Source of the DNA: Marinicella litoralis
GTDB lineage: Bacteria > Pseudomonadota > Gammaproteobacteria > Xanthomonadales > Marinicellaceae
NCBI RefSeq assembly: GCF_002591915.1
Contig: NZ_NIHB01000002.1
Span: 380,133 to 444,132, forward strand
DNA: 64,000 nucleotides
Direction of reading: 5' to 3'
The notes beneath the pieces were generated by a model. That model was not told the DNA's origin and made no database searches. It saw only the letters and a program-made list of their open reading frames with translations. A program made the translations under genes and the position numbers. Positions 1 to 9,378 of this stretch are shown in pieces. How positions within the stretch are numbered: position 1 is the stretch's first letter; every line of letters starts with the position of its first letter.

Positions 1-1
1 C

Positions 2-343
2 GTCAACCTTCGAGAAGACGACCGTTTAGCAGCCATGAAGGTACATGCAGAAAAAAACGGCTATAACTTCAGCTATGTGTTTGATGAATCACAACAATTG
101 GGACGCTCATTGGGCGCCACCAGAACCCCTGAATATTTTGTTTTCAATCAAGACCGTAAATTAACCTATATGGGGCTGTTGTACAATTCGCCCGCCAAGA
201 TGAATGCCGATGGCAGCATTCGGCACATCAATGGTGAAGTGAGTGAACATTATGTCAGTGATGCCATCAAAGCCACACTGGCTGGAAATCCAGTGGCCGT
301 CCCAGAAACCCGAGCACACGGCTGCAGTGTTAAATATGAATAA
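2..343 (+). CDS. Thioredoxin-fold (AhpC/TSA-like redoxin) protein, 3' part
   Basis: The reading frame is open from the first bases of the window, so the start lies upstream and only about the last 113 residues are seen. The fragment carries the second half of a redoxin fold: the stretch RTPEYFVF contains the expected cis-proline that packs against the active site, followed by a beta strand with a Gly-Leu-Leu-Tyr segment. The C-terminal GCSVKYE tail resembles the ending of single-domain AhpC/TSA redoxins. The catalytic cysteine region is outside the window. The last codons overlap the next gene by 8 bases, suggesting translational coupling with a second thioredoxin-like protein. The likely role is thiol redox chemistry; substrate unknown. 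Confidence 0.75.
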   Translation, partial: VNLREDDRLAAMKVHAEKNGYNFSYVFDESQQLGRSLGATRTPEYFVFNQDRKLTYMGLLYNSPAKMNADGSIRHINGEVSEHYVSDAIKATLAGNPVAVPETRAHGCSVKYE

Positions 344-869
344 ATTCATTATGCTGACAGGACTGATTGTGTTGATGTGCTCAATTCAGTCAAGCAAAGC
401 TGATAATGCAGTGGCTTTACAATATGTAGATTATGAGCAGTGGACAACTCAACTGGCTCAATACCCTGATAAAATTGTGGTGGTTGATTTCTGGGCCACT
501 TGGTGCAGCTCATGTTTGGAGCGATTCCCACACATGGTTACAATGAATAAAAATTTTCAAAACAAAGGCATACAATTTGTTTCGATGTTACTGGAAGATC
601 CGCAAGAACCTGAAGCCATTGAAAGGGCCGAGCGTTTTTTAAACAAACAATTCACTACAGAACCCAACTCAGGGTTTGATCATTATTTCATGACTGAAAA
701 CCTGATGATTTCATTTGAAAAATTGGACTTAATTGGAATACCTGCTGTATTTATTTACGACCGCCAAGGCCAGTTAGCCCATCGCTTAACCGGCGACAAT
801 CCCAACAATCAATTCAGCGAACAAGACATTGAAAATGCCTTGAATCAAATGCTCAGCAACGGCCAATAA
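336..869 (+). CDS. Exported TlpA/thioredoxin-like disulfide reductase
   Basis: A protein of 177 residues with an N-terminal signal peptide (MNKFIMLTGLIVLMCS, then a polar region) and a thioredoxin fold. The active site is WATWCSSC, a CxxC motif in the usual place after a beta strand rich in valine, and a cis-proline motif GIPAVF occurs later. This is typical of TlpA/ResA-like periplasmic thiol-disulfide proteins. I chose the ATG at 336 rather than an in-frame one at 243, because 336 gives a proper signal peptide and an 8-base overlap with the upstream redoxin stop. The two genes probably form one operon acting on periplasmic thiols. The partner proteins are not evident. Confidence 0.8.
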   Translation: MNKFIMLTGLIVLMCSIQSSKADNAVALQYVDYEQWTTQLAQYPDKIVVVDFWATWCSSCLERFPHMVTMNKNFQNKGIQFVSMLLEDPQEPEAIERAERFLNKQFTTEPNSGFDHYFMTENLMISFEKLDLIGIPAVFIYDRQGQLAHRLTGDNPNNQFSEQDIENALNQMLSNGQ

Positions 870-1014
870 TAAACCAATCACTGATTTTTTATGACCACAC
901 AGGGATAAACTGTCACAAATACTTTCAGATCCAGCTTTTTTTTCAGCAAATCCACATGTTCTTGCCATAATGCCGTTATAATCGCGACCTTTTTGCACCA
1001 CAAGCAGTTTTATT

Positions 1015-2613
1015 ATGATAACCACAGCCAACATCACCATGCAATTCGGTTCCAAACCTTTGTTTGAGAACATTTCTATCAAATTCGGCAACGGCAACCG
1101 TTATGGTTTAATCGGCGCCAATGGCTGTGGAAAATCCACATTCATGAAAATTTTAACCGGTGAACTGACACCAACATCAGGCAATGTTGGCTATGACCCC
1201 GATGAACGCATTGGTGTTTTGGGTCAGGACCAATATGCTTTTGAAGAATACTCAGTGATTGATACGGTGATTATGGGGCACAAAGAATTATGGGCCATCA
1301 AAGCCGAACGTGATCGCATTTATGCGCTGCCAGAAATGTCCGATGAAGAAGGCATGCTGGTAGGTGAGCTAGAAAATACCTTTGCCGAAATGGACGGTTA
1401 TTCAGCTGAAGCGCGTGCCGGTGAATTATTACTCGGTTTGGAAATTGCGGAAGACTTGCATTTTGGTCCCATGTCAGAAGTGGCACCAGGCTGGAAATTG
1501 CGGGTCCTATTGGCCCAAGCTTTATTTGCTGATCCAGATTTCTTGTTACTCGATGAGCCGACCAATAACTTGGACATCAACACCATTCGCTGGCTGGAAG
1601 ACACTTTGAAAGCCAGAAAATCAACCATGATCATCATTTCGCATGACCGTCACTTTTTAAATTCAGTCTGTACCCACATGGCCGATTTGGATTACGGTGA
1701 AATGCGCATGTTCCCTGGTAATTATGATGAATACATGACGGCTGCAACCCAAGCACGTGAGTTGAAGTATGCAGAAAATGCCAAGAAGAAAGTTCAAATA
1801 GCTGAGCTACAAAGCTTTGTCAGTCGCTTTTCAGCCAATGCATCGAAGGCCAAGCAAGCCACTTCCAGACAAAAACAATTGGATAAAATTCAACTGGAAC
1901 ATATTAAGCCGTCTTCTCGAGTCAGTCCTTATATTGTATTTGAACAAGGTAAAAAATTATTCAGAAACGCAATCAACATCACTGGCTTAAGCAAGTCTTT
2001 TGACGATTTAACCTTATTCAAAGATGTGGACTTGTTGCTTGAAGTGGGTGAACGTGTGGCCATCATTGGGGCCAATGGTGTCGGTAAAACCACATTCCTC
2101 AATTGCATCACCAACACCATTCCAGCAGACAGCGGTGAGATCAAATGGTCAGAAAATGTTGAGATTGCCTATTTCAAGCAAGACAATTTAGGCGCTTTCA
2201 AACAAGACATGACTGTGTTCAATTGGATGGAACAATTCAAGAAGAAAACCGATGACGAACAGGCCATTCGATCGGTACTGGGTCGCATGTTGTTTTCAAA
2301 AGAAGACTCTAATAAAAAAATCAGTGTGTTATCAGGTGGCGAAAAAGGCCGCATGATGTTTGGTAAACTGATGCTAGAAAAACCCAATGTCATCATAATG
2401 GATGAGCCAACCAATCATTTGGACATGGAATCGATTGAATCTTTGAATCTGGCATTGGAAAATTATGACGGCACCTTGATCTTTGTCTCACACGATCGTC
2501 AATTCGTATCATCCATCGCCACTCGAGTGATGGAAATCAAACCCGATGATGTGGTTGATTTCCGTGGCACTTACCAAGAGTATTTGGAACGACAAGGCAT
2601 CAAAGGCCAATAA
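1015..2613 (+). CDS. ybiT: ABC-F family ATPase YbiT
   Basis: A 532-residue soluble protein with two ABC ATPase domains and no membrane segment, the layout of ABC-F translation factors. The first Walker A is GANGCGKS near residue 36 and the second is GANGVGKT near residue 352; the two Walker B regions read [11 protein letters not shown] and [11 protein letters not shown]. The ABC signature in the second half is LSGGEKGR. The two domains are joined by a charged helical linker around residues 240-300, as in ABC-F proteins. Length and sequence, including [12 protein letters not shown] at the N-terminus, closely match E. coli YbiT from memory. ABC-F proteins bind the ribosomal E site and modulate translation; the precise role of YbiT is less settled. 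Confidence 0.92.
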   Translation: MITTANITMQFGSKPLFENISIKFGNGNRYGLIGANGCGKSTFMKILTGELTPTSGNVGYDPDERIGVLGQDQYAFEEYSVIDTVIMGHKELWAIKAERDRIYALPEMSDEEGMLVGELENTFAEMDGYSAEARAGELLLGLEIAEDLHFGPMSEVAPGWKLRVLLAQALFADPDFLLLDEPTNNLDINTIRWLEDTLKARKSTMIIISHDRHFLNSVCTHMADLDYGEMRMFPGNYDEYMTAATQARELKYAENAKKKVQIAELQSFVSRFSANASKAKQATSRQKQLDKIQLEHIKPSSRVSPYIVFEQGKKLFRNAINITGLSKSFDDLTLFKDVDLLLEVGERVAIIGANGVGKTTFLNCITNTIPADSGEIKWSENVEIAYFKQDNLGAFKQDMTVFNWMEQFKKKTDDEQAIRSVLGRMLFSKEDSNKKISVLSGGEKGRMMFGKLMLEKPNVIIMDEPTNHLDMESIESLNLALENYDGTLIFVSHDRQFVSSIATRVMEIKPDDVVDFRGTYQEYLERQGIKGQ

Positions 2614-2634
2614 AGACAAGACAAGTCAAATAAA

Positions 2635-2665
2635 GACTGCCAATTCATCCCATGAATTGGCAGTC
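2635..2665. terminator. Hairpin between convergent genes
   Basis: A perfect inverted repeat with 14-base arms (GACTGCCAATTCAT and its complement) around a three-base CCC loop. On the minus strand it is followed by TTTATTT, so it could end transcription of the small membrane protein gene on that strand. It also lies just beyond the ybiT stop. Its 3' part lies within the last codons of the minus-strand gene. Confidence 0.6.
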
Positions 2666-2947
2666 AATCCCATCCAGCATCATATGAATCACCAACCCCA
2701 ATCCAATCAAGCGGGTTTTAGGATAAAAGACCAACAATACATACAAGACAGTCATGACAGGATGGTGCATGGGATGAAAACCTATACTACAACGGTTGGG
2801 GTCATAAATAGGATTGGCCAACAAATGATCCAAATCAACCAGCATGGTCAGCAACATGATCAACCAAGCTGTGAACCACTTTCGTCGATAAAACATCAAC
2901 GCGAGCAACAAAGGAATGATGAAATGCAAAGACAGGTGAAGCATCAA
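2645..2947 (-). CDS. Small integral membrane protein (DUF6122-like)
   Basis: A 100-residue protein with several hydrophobic segments (about residues 8-20, 26-40 and 62-90) and a set of histidines and aspartates at membrane edges: LHLSLHF at the start, DLDHLLANPIYDP in the middle, HPMHHP, and HMMLDGID near the end. This arrangement of His/Asp motifs resembles the DUF6122 family of small inner-membrane proteins and distantly metal-dependent membrane hydrolases, but I cannot assign an activity. A plus-strand frame overlaps the same bases but has no domain logic. The gene is convergent with ybiT. Confidence 0.65.
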   Translation of the reverse strand: MMLHLSLHFIIPLLLALMFYRRKWFTAWLIMLLTMLVDLDHLLANPIYDPNRCSIGFHPMHHPVMTVLYVLLVFYPKTRLIGLGLVIHMMLDGIDCQFMG

Positions 2948-3002
2948 TCAGATTTCTAAAGTGCGTTCGCTTGATGTAACAACAGGACCCATTGGTTTAA
3001 AT

Positions 3003-3791
3003 TCATTTATAAATCAATTTTTCAATCAAACGGGCTTTAAAAGGCTGCCACTGCCCATCGGCTTGTGCCAATCGATCGGCCAAAGCCCACATCACCGCAG
3101 GATGATGACCATACCCTAAATGACTACAGACCACTTCAATGTTTTGGGTGAGTTCACTGTCTTGCTCAACACAACATTGCCAAGCCGTAATGCCATCAGA
3201 TTTTGAATAAAATGAAGTGCTCGGCACAGGAGGTGGGGTGGGCATGTTTTTCAGTAATTTAGGACACATGTCGGTCAGTTTATAACCACTGGTTTTTTCA
3301 AATATTTTGGTCGCATGGTTGGCGCGCTGGTTGTTACAAAAAGGACTGCCCATGCTGACCACTTGGCGCACCAATGCTGGCTGTTGTCGTGCCAATTCTC
3401 TGGCATAAATACCGCCCAATGACCAACCAATCAAGGTGACTTTTTCACCGTGCTTTTGGTGAATGTCTTTCAGTCGTTGAATGATGGCAGGACCACAGCC
3501 TGTGATGGGATCACTGTGACGACCCATATTGCGCCCCAGTTTCCATCCATAAGGTTTGTAATTTCTGCTTTTTAAAAAGGTTCGCAACAATTTAGTCGAA
3601 AAATCAGAAGCCAAAAAGCCTGGTAACACCAAAACTGGATGACCATCCCCTTTGGGTGTGGTTTGTAGCAAAGGATAACTGAATGCAAATGAGCCCGCTT
3701 CAAAAAATGTGCGCATTTCTAGAGCCATTTTAAAAATCGATGGGCGGTGTAAATGTTGGCTCGAACGAGTGATTTCTGAAGATTGATTCAT
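3003..3791 (-). CDS. Alpha/beta hydrolase next to wax ester synthase
   Basis: A 262-residue cytoplasmic alpha/beta hydrolase. The oxyanion-hole region is VLVLPGFLAS near residues 53-62 and the nucleophile elbow is GWSLGG with Ser124. A late histidine in the GYGHHPAV segment probably completes the triad. I trimmed the start to the ATG at 3791, four bases after the stop of the upstream wax ester synthase gene; the longer frame would overlap that gene by about 90 bases. Tight spacing implies co-transcription and perhaps a role in turning over or remodelling neutral lipids made by the neighbour. Substrate specificity is inferred from context only. Confidence 0.82.
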   Translation of the reverse strand: MNQSSEITRSSQHLHRPSIFKMALEMRTFFEAGSFAFSYPLLQTTPKGDGHPVLVLPGFLASDFSTKLLRTFLKSRNYKPYGWKLGRNMGRHSDPITGCGPAIIQRLKDIHQKHGEKVTLIGWSLGGIYARELARQQPALVRQVVSMGSPFCNNQRANHATKIFEKTSGYKLTDMCPKLLKNMPTPPPVPSTSFYSKSDGITAWQCCVEQDSELTQNIEVVCSHLGYGHHPAVMWALADRLAQADGQWQPFKARLIEKLIYK

Positions 3792-3795
3792 GGGC

Positions 3796-5226
3796 TTATT
3801 TTTTAGTGGGTTTTGATTTATTTTCAGCCAATACAGCAGTTTCCAATGTATTGGCGGCTTCTCTGATGTATTTGGCAAACTTATCAACGTCAGGCATCAC
3901 ATTGGCTGCCACTGTTGGGCTGATTGATAACATACCATTATAACTGAAAACTGGCATGATGAGACCCATACCATCGAACACCGGCGCCATCCCCATATGA
4001 GCCAGCATCAGATGGCCATTCATATACAAAGGTACCTGAGGCCCAGGCACGTTGGTGATGACTAAATTGAAAAAAGGCCGATGCTTTTTTGATACTTTCA
4101 TGCGCGTATAAAGGCGGGTTGATTGTGCACCCAGTGCGAATGGAATGAATTCAGCATAATCAATCAACTGTTTGGCACCTATGGCATTTTGATAGGATTT
4201 ACCCTGCCGGGTGCTTTGGTGGATTTTAGACAATTGTTCAATCGGGTCTGCTTCCGTGGTTGGTAACTGGACCAACATCGCCGACACTTGATTGCCCATG
4301 TCATCTTTTTCAGATGAAGTGCGGGTTGATACCGGCACCATGGCAACCAAGGGTTTTTCTGGCAACTCATCTTTTTCCAACAAATACCGACGCAATGCAC
4401 CCGTACAAATGGTCAATACCACGTCATTCAAAGTAGCACCTGCCACGGCATGTCTTAACATCTTGACGCGTTCCAATGACAACAATGCGGTGTTCCACAA
4501 CCTTTTAGAAGAAACTGGCTGATTCAAAATACTGAATGGTGCATTGAACAGTGAACGGGGTACTTCGGTATTTTGCACCCTAGATAGGCGACCTGCTTGC
4601 CAAGTTGACTTGGCAGTTTCTAACAACAAACCCGGTAATTTAAATGGCCGCTTGATAAAATTAATGGTGCTGTGTTTAAGCAAAGTCAAATCACCTGGTA
4701 AGGGTTCAACCACTTTGCTCGGCATAGGCGGTATTTTTCTTGGTTTTTTGGTGACATCAAACAGCAAACCCATGATTGCTGCACCAGAGGCACCATCAAT
4801 GGCCGCATGGTGGATTTTGCTGATGATGGCCACTGAGCCCTTAGGCACTTGAGAAACGGCATCCAAACCTTCCACAAACACAAACTCCCACAAGGGGCGA
4901 TTGCGATCAAGTTTCTGTGCAAAAATCCGCGAGGCCAACTTGCGTAAAGCTTGCCAATCACCTGGTTTTGGTAACGCTGCATGATGCAAGTGCATGTCAA
5001 TATCAAAATCAGGATCATCAACCCAATAAGGGTGATCTAAACTCAAGGGCACTTGAACCAATCGCTGACTCAACCTGGGTGCCAAAGGCAGGCGTTCAAG
5101 TAAAAAACTTCTGAAATCATCAAATGACAAGGAACCTTCATACACATTCAAGCCACCTACATGCATGGGCTGGCTGTCTGTTTCTAAATATAAAAATGAT
5201 GAATCCAAGCCACTGAGTGGTTGCAT
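3796..5226 (-). CDS. Wax ester synthase/diacylglycerol acyltransferase (WS/DGAT)
   Basis: A 476-residue member of the bacterial WS/DGAT family, which transfers acyl groups from acyl-CoA to fatty alcohols or diacylglycerol to make wax esters or triacylglycerols stored as lipid inclusions. The catalytic HHxxxDG motif appears as HHAAIDG at residues 139-145. The N-terminus (PLSGLDSSFLYLET) and the later NVPGPQVPLY segment are also typical of the family. Length matches the usual 450-500 residues. The gene is followed at four bases by an alpha/beta hydrolase, forming a probable two-gene lipid operon. Such enzymes are common in marine hydrocarbon or lipid users. Preference for wax ester versus triacylglycerol cannot be read from the sequence. 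Confidence 0.92.
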   Translation of the reverse strand: MQPLSGLDSSFLYLETDSQPMHVGGLNVYEGSLSFDDFRSFLLERLPLAPRLSQRLVQVPLSLDHPYWVDDPDFDIDMHLHHAALPKPGDWQALRKLASRIFAQKLDRNRPLWEFVFVEGLDAVSQVPKGSVAIISKIHHAAIDGASGAAIMGLLFDVTKKPRKIPPMPSKVVEPLPGDLTLLKHSTINFIKRPFKLPGLLLETAKSTWQAGRLSRVQNTEVPRSLFNAPFSILNQPVSSKRLWNTALLSLERVKMLRHAVAGATLNDVVLTICTGALRRYLLEKDELPEKPLVAMVPVSTRTSSEKDDMGNQVSAMLVQLPTTEADPIEQLSKIHQSTRQGKSYQNAIGAKQLIDYAEFIPFALGAQSTRLYTRMKVSKKHRPFFNLVITNVPGPQVPLYMNGHLMLAHMGMAPVFDGMGLIMPVFSYNGMLSISPTVAANVMPDVDKFAKYIREAANTLETAVLAENKSKPTKK

Positions 5227-5446
5227 GCGTCTATCCTGATAAATTGACCAACAATCATAGCAGAATTTCTTGGCTAGATTGATGCATGAGGATTAAAAAT
5301 AATGAGAGAATATTTACTCAACAAGGCACCATTTTTGTTCGGCCAAAACACCTAACCAGCAACCACATATGGAATTGTTGTCATTAATCCACAAAATCTT
5401 CACTGCTTCAGCTTAAAATAAAGCGGTTATTAAGCTGGATACACTC

Positions 5447-6577
5447 ATGAAAAAAATACTGATAGCCACCCTGATGATTGTCACCTTGGCACCCATTTCT
5501 AATGCCCATGGCGATGAACACAACAAGCAAAGCCACGAGATAGATGTAACGGTTTTTGCGGACGGACTTAAGCAACCATGGGGCATGACATTTTTGCCAG
5601 ATGGCCGGCTGTTGGTTACTGAGAAAGCCGGTCACTTACGCATCATAGACACCAATGGTCAAGTTTCCGTACCCATCGAAGGCGTGCCTGCGGTCAACAC
5701 CAAAGGACAAGGCGGCCTATTGGACGTGGTTCTTGACCCAAATTTTATCGAAAATAAAACCATCTACTTTTCATATGCCCTGCTAGAACAAGACGACAAT
5801 GAATCGAGAACGGCTGTGGCAAAGGCACAACTGCACAACGACACCTTGAGTCATGTCAAACCCATTTGGCAACAAGCACACAGCAAAAAAGCAGGGTATC
5901 ATTATGGATCAAGATTGGTATTTGACCGAACTGGCCACCTCTTTGTTACCTTGGGAGATCGCAATTACGGCAAAGATGAAGTTCAAGATTTAAGCACACA
6001 TTTTGGTAAAGTGGTGCGCATAGACACCGATGGAAAACCAGCCGCAAATAATCCGTTTCTGAACCAGTCCAATGCCCTACCCGACATATACAGTTATGGG
6101 CATCGCAACATACAAGGCGCATTTTTACACCCTGAAACTGGTGAGTTGTGGGCCAATGAACATGGGCCTCGCGGTGGTGATGAAATCAATGTCATCAAGG
6201 CAGGTCATAATTACGGTTGGCCGGTGATTACCTATGGCATCAATTACAACGGCACTCCCATCACTGACAAAAGATTTATGGAAGGCATGGAACAACCGAT
6301 ACACTATTGGGACCCATCAATTGCCACCTCTGGCATGTTGATTTATAACGGTAAAGCTTTTCCCAACTGGCAAGGTGATATTTTCACTGGTGCATTGAAA
6401 TTAATGCATTTGAATCGCATCAAACTCAATGACCAGCACCAAGTGTTGACCGAAGAACGATTACTCAAAGCACAGAAACAACGCATCAGAGCCATTGAAC
6501 AAGGACCTGATGGATTCATTTATGTGGCGACAGATAATTCTGCCGGTCAAATCCTTAAAATCACACCGGCCCAATAA
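5447..6577 (+). CDS. PQQ-dependent aldose sugar dehydrogenase (YliI/Asd-type)
   Basis: A 376-residue exported protein with signal peptide MKKILIATLMIVTLAPISNA and a six-bladed beta-propeller of the soluble glucose/sorbosone dehydrogenase family. Diagnostic segments include QPWGMTFLPDGRLLVTE, GQGGLLDVVLDP, YGSRLVFD with LGDRN, and EHGPRGGDEIN, which in this family surround the PQQ and calcium sites. The enzyme would oxidise aldoses in the periplasm using pyrroloquinoline quinone. E. coli YliI is the closest well-known relative. The next gene, a TonB-dependent receptor, begins only 11 bases downstream. No PQQ biosynthesis genes are seen in the window, so the cofactor may be made elsewhere or imported. 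Confidence 0.88.
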   Translation: MKKILIATLMIVTLAPISNAHGDEHNKQSHEIDVTVFADGLKQPWGMTFLPDGRLLVTEKAGHLRIIDTNGQVSVPIEGVPAVNTKGQGGLLDVVLDPNFIENKTIYFSYALLEQDDNESRTAVAKAQLHNDTLSHVKPIWQQAHSKKAGYHYGSRLVFDRTGHLFVTLGDRNYGKDEVQDLSTHFGKVVRIDTDGKPAANNPFLNQSNALPDIYSYGHRNIQGAFLHPETGELWANEHGPRGGDEINVIKAGHNYGWPVITYGINYNGTPITDKRFMEGMEQPIHYWDPSIATSGMLIYNGKAFPNWQGDIFTGALKLMHLNRIKLNDQHQVLTEERLLKAQKQRIRAIEQGPDGFIYVATDNSAGQILKITPAQ

Positions 6578-6588
6578 ATACGTTCATT

Positions 6589-8691
6589 ATGAAATTAATC
6601 AATGCGCTGATATTGCTGTTATTCAGTATCAGCGTAGCTTGGTCGGCAACAAAGACTATTACGGCAGACCCACACGACAGTTCCAAACCAAACACTGAAA
6701 TTAATCCCAATGCGGACAAGGTCATTGAACAGGATGTTTTGGTGGTCAGTGATTCAGCAAAAGCACTACCGGCCCCATTACAAACAGCAGCCAAGCGAAT
6801 CAAAGCATGGTCCGGTGCGGCCAACATCAATACGGCTGAGATGTGGCAACAGCAACGTGCCACCAACATCAAAGATGTGTTGGATTACATGCCGGGGGTG
6901 TTTGCACAACAGCGCAACGGTGCAGAAAGTGCGCGTATTGCAATCAGAGGATCTGGTTTAGGACGTCAGTTCCAAGGTGGTGGCTTATTGCTGCTACAAG
7001 ATGGCATCCCCTTAAACACTGCCGATGGTTCATTTGATTTTCAAGCCGTAGATCCTTGGTTGATTGACTACATCACTGTTCATCGAGGCGCCAATGGTAT
7101 GGCCCTGGGTGGCAGTACCTTAGGTGGTGTTATTAACCTTGGCAGTACTTTACCTGATATGGCAGAAAACAAACTATTTCGTGTCTCTGCTGGCAGTTAC
7201 GGTACACGGCGAGTTATGGTCGGATACACCACTGATGTCAGTCAGACCGAAGATGCATTGCGCTTACGTGCCAGTCACTTCAGTCAACAAGGGTTTAGGG
7301 TCCAGAACCAACAAAACAGCAATCGCTTGGACCTACAGTATTTATCCAAATTAGATGCAGGCTGGCAACAGCGCATCGGTCTTTACCATTTAAACAGCCA
7401 AGCTGAATTGCCCAGCAGTTTATCTCGGGCATTGATCATGGCCGATCCAAGACAATCAAGGGCTTTTAATATCAATGGCAATTTCAATCGAGACCTGACC
7501 TTAAGCCGCCTCTCCTATCAATTATTCAGCCCTGAAAACAGCCAGCAATTGTGGTCAGCCACATTTTTTATCGCAAGCAAGACGTTGGACAATCCAGTTT
7601 TCACTTATATCAACCGAGATTCTGATGATGCCGGCATCCACATCAATTGGCAATACGATAACCACCGCCTTGTTATCAACAGCCAATGGGGACAACAAGA
7701 TGAGCTGCGACGTGAAAATGAAGCAGGTGTTCCTGGTGCATTGCGGTTGTCACGACAACAAACGGCACAGACCACAAGTGCCAGCTATCAATTCCAATAC
7801 CCATTGTGGCCAAACAGCCACCACGAAAAATTAACCTTGTCTCTGGGGTTACAGGCCATCCATGCCAGACGAGACATCAACGAAACCATGCCTCAAGCCA
7901 TCACCAGCCAACGCACTTACTCACAAATCAACCCACGCCTTGCCCTGTTATACCAATCACAGAACAACCAACAATGGTTCACCAGCCTTACTCGCAGCTT
8001 TGAGGCCCCTACGTTCGCCGAACTGAACAACGGCAACCAAGCCGGTATCAATACACCATTAAAGGCTCAATCAGCAGTCAGTTTTGAACTTGGCACACGT
8101 GGATTCAATGACCTTATCAGTTGGGATGTCAGTGCTTATTACAGCCGATTGGACAATGAGTTTATCCGTTTCCGTTTTCCAGATGGTGCAACCAAAACCA
8201 CCAATGCCAATGATTCCATACACTGGGGGTTGGAGGCAGGCCTTGTATGGACCATCAAAGACAATATGGTTTCAGTCGGTGACCAAGTGACGCTGACCAG
8301 CCATTATTTGTTCAACCAATTTCATTTAGACAATGACCCAGTTTACGGCAACAACCTCATACCCGGCATTCCGGAACATTACATCCAATCCAAACTACTT
8401 TACAGACACCCTTCAGGCTGGACAGTTGGTCCCAATATTGAATGGATTCCATCCGCTTACTATATTGATTTGGCCAACAGCTTTCGCACTGAAAACCATA
8501 TACTGGCAGGCCTCAGTATCAGTTACCTCAGCCCAAATGGTTTTGAATGGTTTATTGATGCCAAAAACATCAACAACCAAACCCACATCAGTACCACCCT
8601 GCCAATCCCAGATACAGGTGACAATGACGGTAATTATTTTTACAGTGGTGAAGGACGTGCCTTCTACACCGGGCTAAAGTGGACGTTTTAA
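6589..8691 (+). CDS. TonB-dependent outer membrane receptor
   Basis: A 700-residue outer-membrane receptor with signal peptide (MKLINALILLLFSISVAWSA), a possible TonB box DVLVVS near residue 50, a plug domain from about residue 85 (IKDVLDYMPGVF, then ARIAIRGSGLG and LLLLQDGIPLN) and a 22-strand barrel region ending in KWTF with the terminal phenylalanine used for outer-membrane assembly. TonB receptors import iron chelates, cobalamin, sugars or other scarce molecules. The gene is coupled to a PQQ-dependent dehydrogenase. Its length is similar to E. coli PqqU/YncD, a reported PQQ importer, so PQQ uptake is a reasonable hypothesis, while a siderophore or sugar ligand is equally possible from sequence alone. 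Confidence 0.88.
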   Translation: MKLINALILLLFSISVAWSATKTITADPHDSSKPNTEINPNADKVIEQDVLVVSDSAKALPAPLQTAAKRIKAWSGAANINTAEMWQQQRATNIKDVLDYMPGVFAQQRNGAESARIAIRGSGLGRQFQGGGLLLLQDGIPLNTADGSFDFQAVDPWLIDYITVHRGANGMALGGSTLGGVINLGSTLPDMAENKLFRVSAGSYGTRRVMVGYTTDVSQTEDALRLRASHFSQQGFRVQNQQNSNRLDLQYLSKLDAGWQQRIGLYHLNSQAELPSSLSRALIMADPRQSRAFNINGNFNRDLTLSRLSYQLFSPENSQQLWSATFFIASKTLDNPVFTYINRDSDDAGIHINWQYDNHRLVINSQWGQQDELRRENEAGVPGALRLSRQQTAQTTSASYQFQYPLWPNSHHEKLTLSLGLQAIHARRDINETMPQAITSQRTYSQINPRLALLYQSQNNQQWFTSLTRSFEAPTFAELNNGNQAGINTPLKAQSAVSFELGTRGFNDLISWDVSAYYSRLDNEFIRFRFPDGATKTTNANDSIHWGLEAGLVWTIKDNMVSVGDQVTLTSHYLFNQFHLDNDPVYGNNLIPGIPEHYIQSKLLYRHPSGWTVGPNIEWIPSAYYIDLANSFRTENHILAGLSISYLSPNGFEWFIDAKNINNQTHISTTLPIPDTGDNDGNYFYSGEGRAFYTGLKWTF

Positions 8692-8769
8692 ATCAAATAA
8701 CATTCCAATGACTACATCACGCCATGTTGCAGTATAATAATCAATAACAAACCATGTTAAATCAGGCAA

Positions 8770-9198
8770 ATGCAGAAAATACACGTAACCGTTTATTTTA
8801 ACCAAGACATCGCTGATGTATTTTCAGCAGTCAGTGATCACCGCAGTTTTCTGACGGGTGGTGGCTTGACTTGTCATTTAATCAAAAAGGGCGCTGTCAA
8901 TAAAAATGGCTTGGGTGCCGTGCGCACCGTTCGTACCAAGACACACACCTTTACCGAAGAAATCAATGCATTTGAAGAAAACGAAAGTTTCGATTATTTA
9001 ATCACAGCAATCAAACCGAAAATGGCCATGAAGCACCATGCCGGTTGGTTAGAGTTCAATGAAGAAAATGGGAAAACCAGGGTTGATTGGCATTCTCATT
9101 TCACCATCACTACCCCAATCATTGGCCCATTGATTGGCTGGGTCGTTAAACGAAAAATCGAAAAAGTATTTTTAAACAGGCTGAACCAGCTCAAATAA
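8770..9198 (+). CDS. SRPBCC (START-like) family protein
   Basis: A 142-residue cytoplasmic protein of the SRPBCC superfamily (polyketide cyclase/dehydrase-like), a helix-grip fold with a deep hydrophobic pocket. The N-terminal strand MQKIHVTVYFNQDIADVF leads into an amphipathic helix, later strands carry EEINAFEENESFDYLI, and a C-terminal helix includes GWVVKRKIEKVFLNRLNQL. Members bind or transform lipids and aromatic ligands, but nothing here names a ligand. A damaged second copy of the same gene lies 180 bases downstream, showing a past tandem duplication. Confidence 0.8.
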   Translation: MQKIHVTVYFNQDIADVFSAVSDHRSFLTGGGLTCHLIKKGAVNKNGLGAVRTVRTKTHTFTEEINAFEENESFDYLITAIKPKMAMKHHAGWLEFNEENGKTRVDWHSHFTITTPIIGPLIGWVVKRKIEKVFLNRLNQLK

Positions 9199-9378
9199 CA
9201 ACCCCACATATAGCCAGCAGAAACTCCAATAAATCGCCCTCTCTGATTTAAACACCAGGTATGTTTTCTGTAATTCAAATTCAATCAGAAAGTTAACAAT
9301 GATTAAATCTATCGTAGCCCTAATGACTTTAGGCAAGCGCTGCTTGTAATTGTTTTTAATTGATTGATTGATAACAAC

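Noticed and set aside
2546-2959. 137-codon frame on the plus strand opposite the small membrane protein
   Set aside because: It starts inside ybiT, is Gln/His-rich without a domain pattern, and its complement is a coherent membrane protein with conserved His/Asp motifs.
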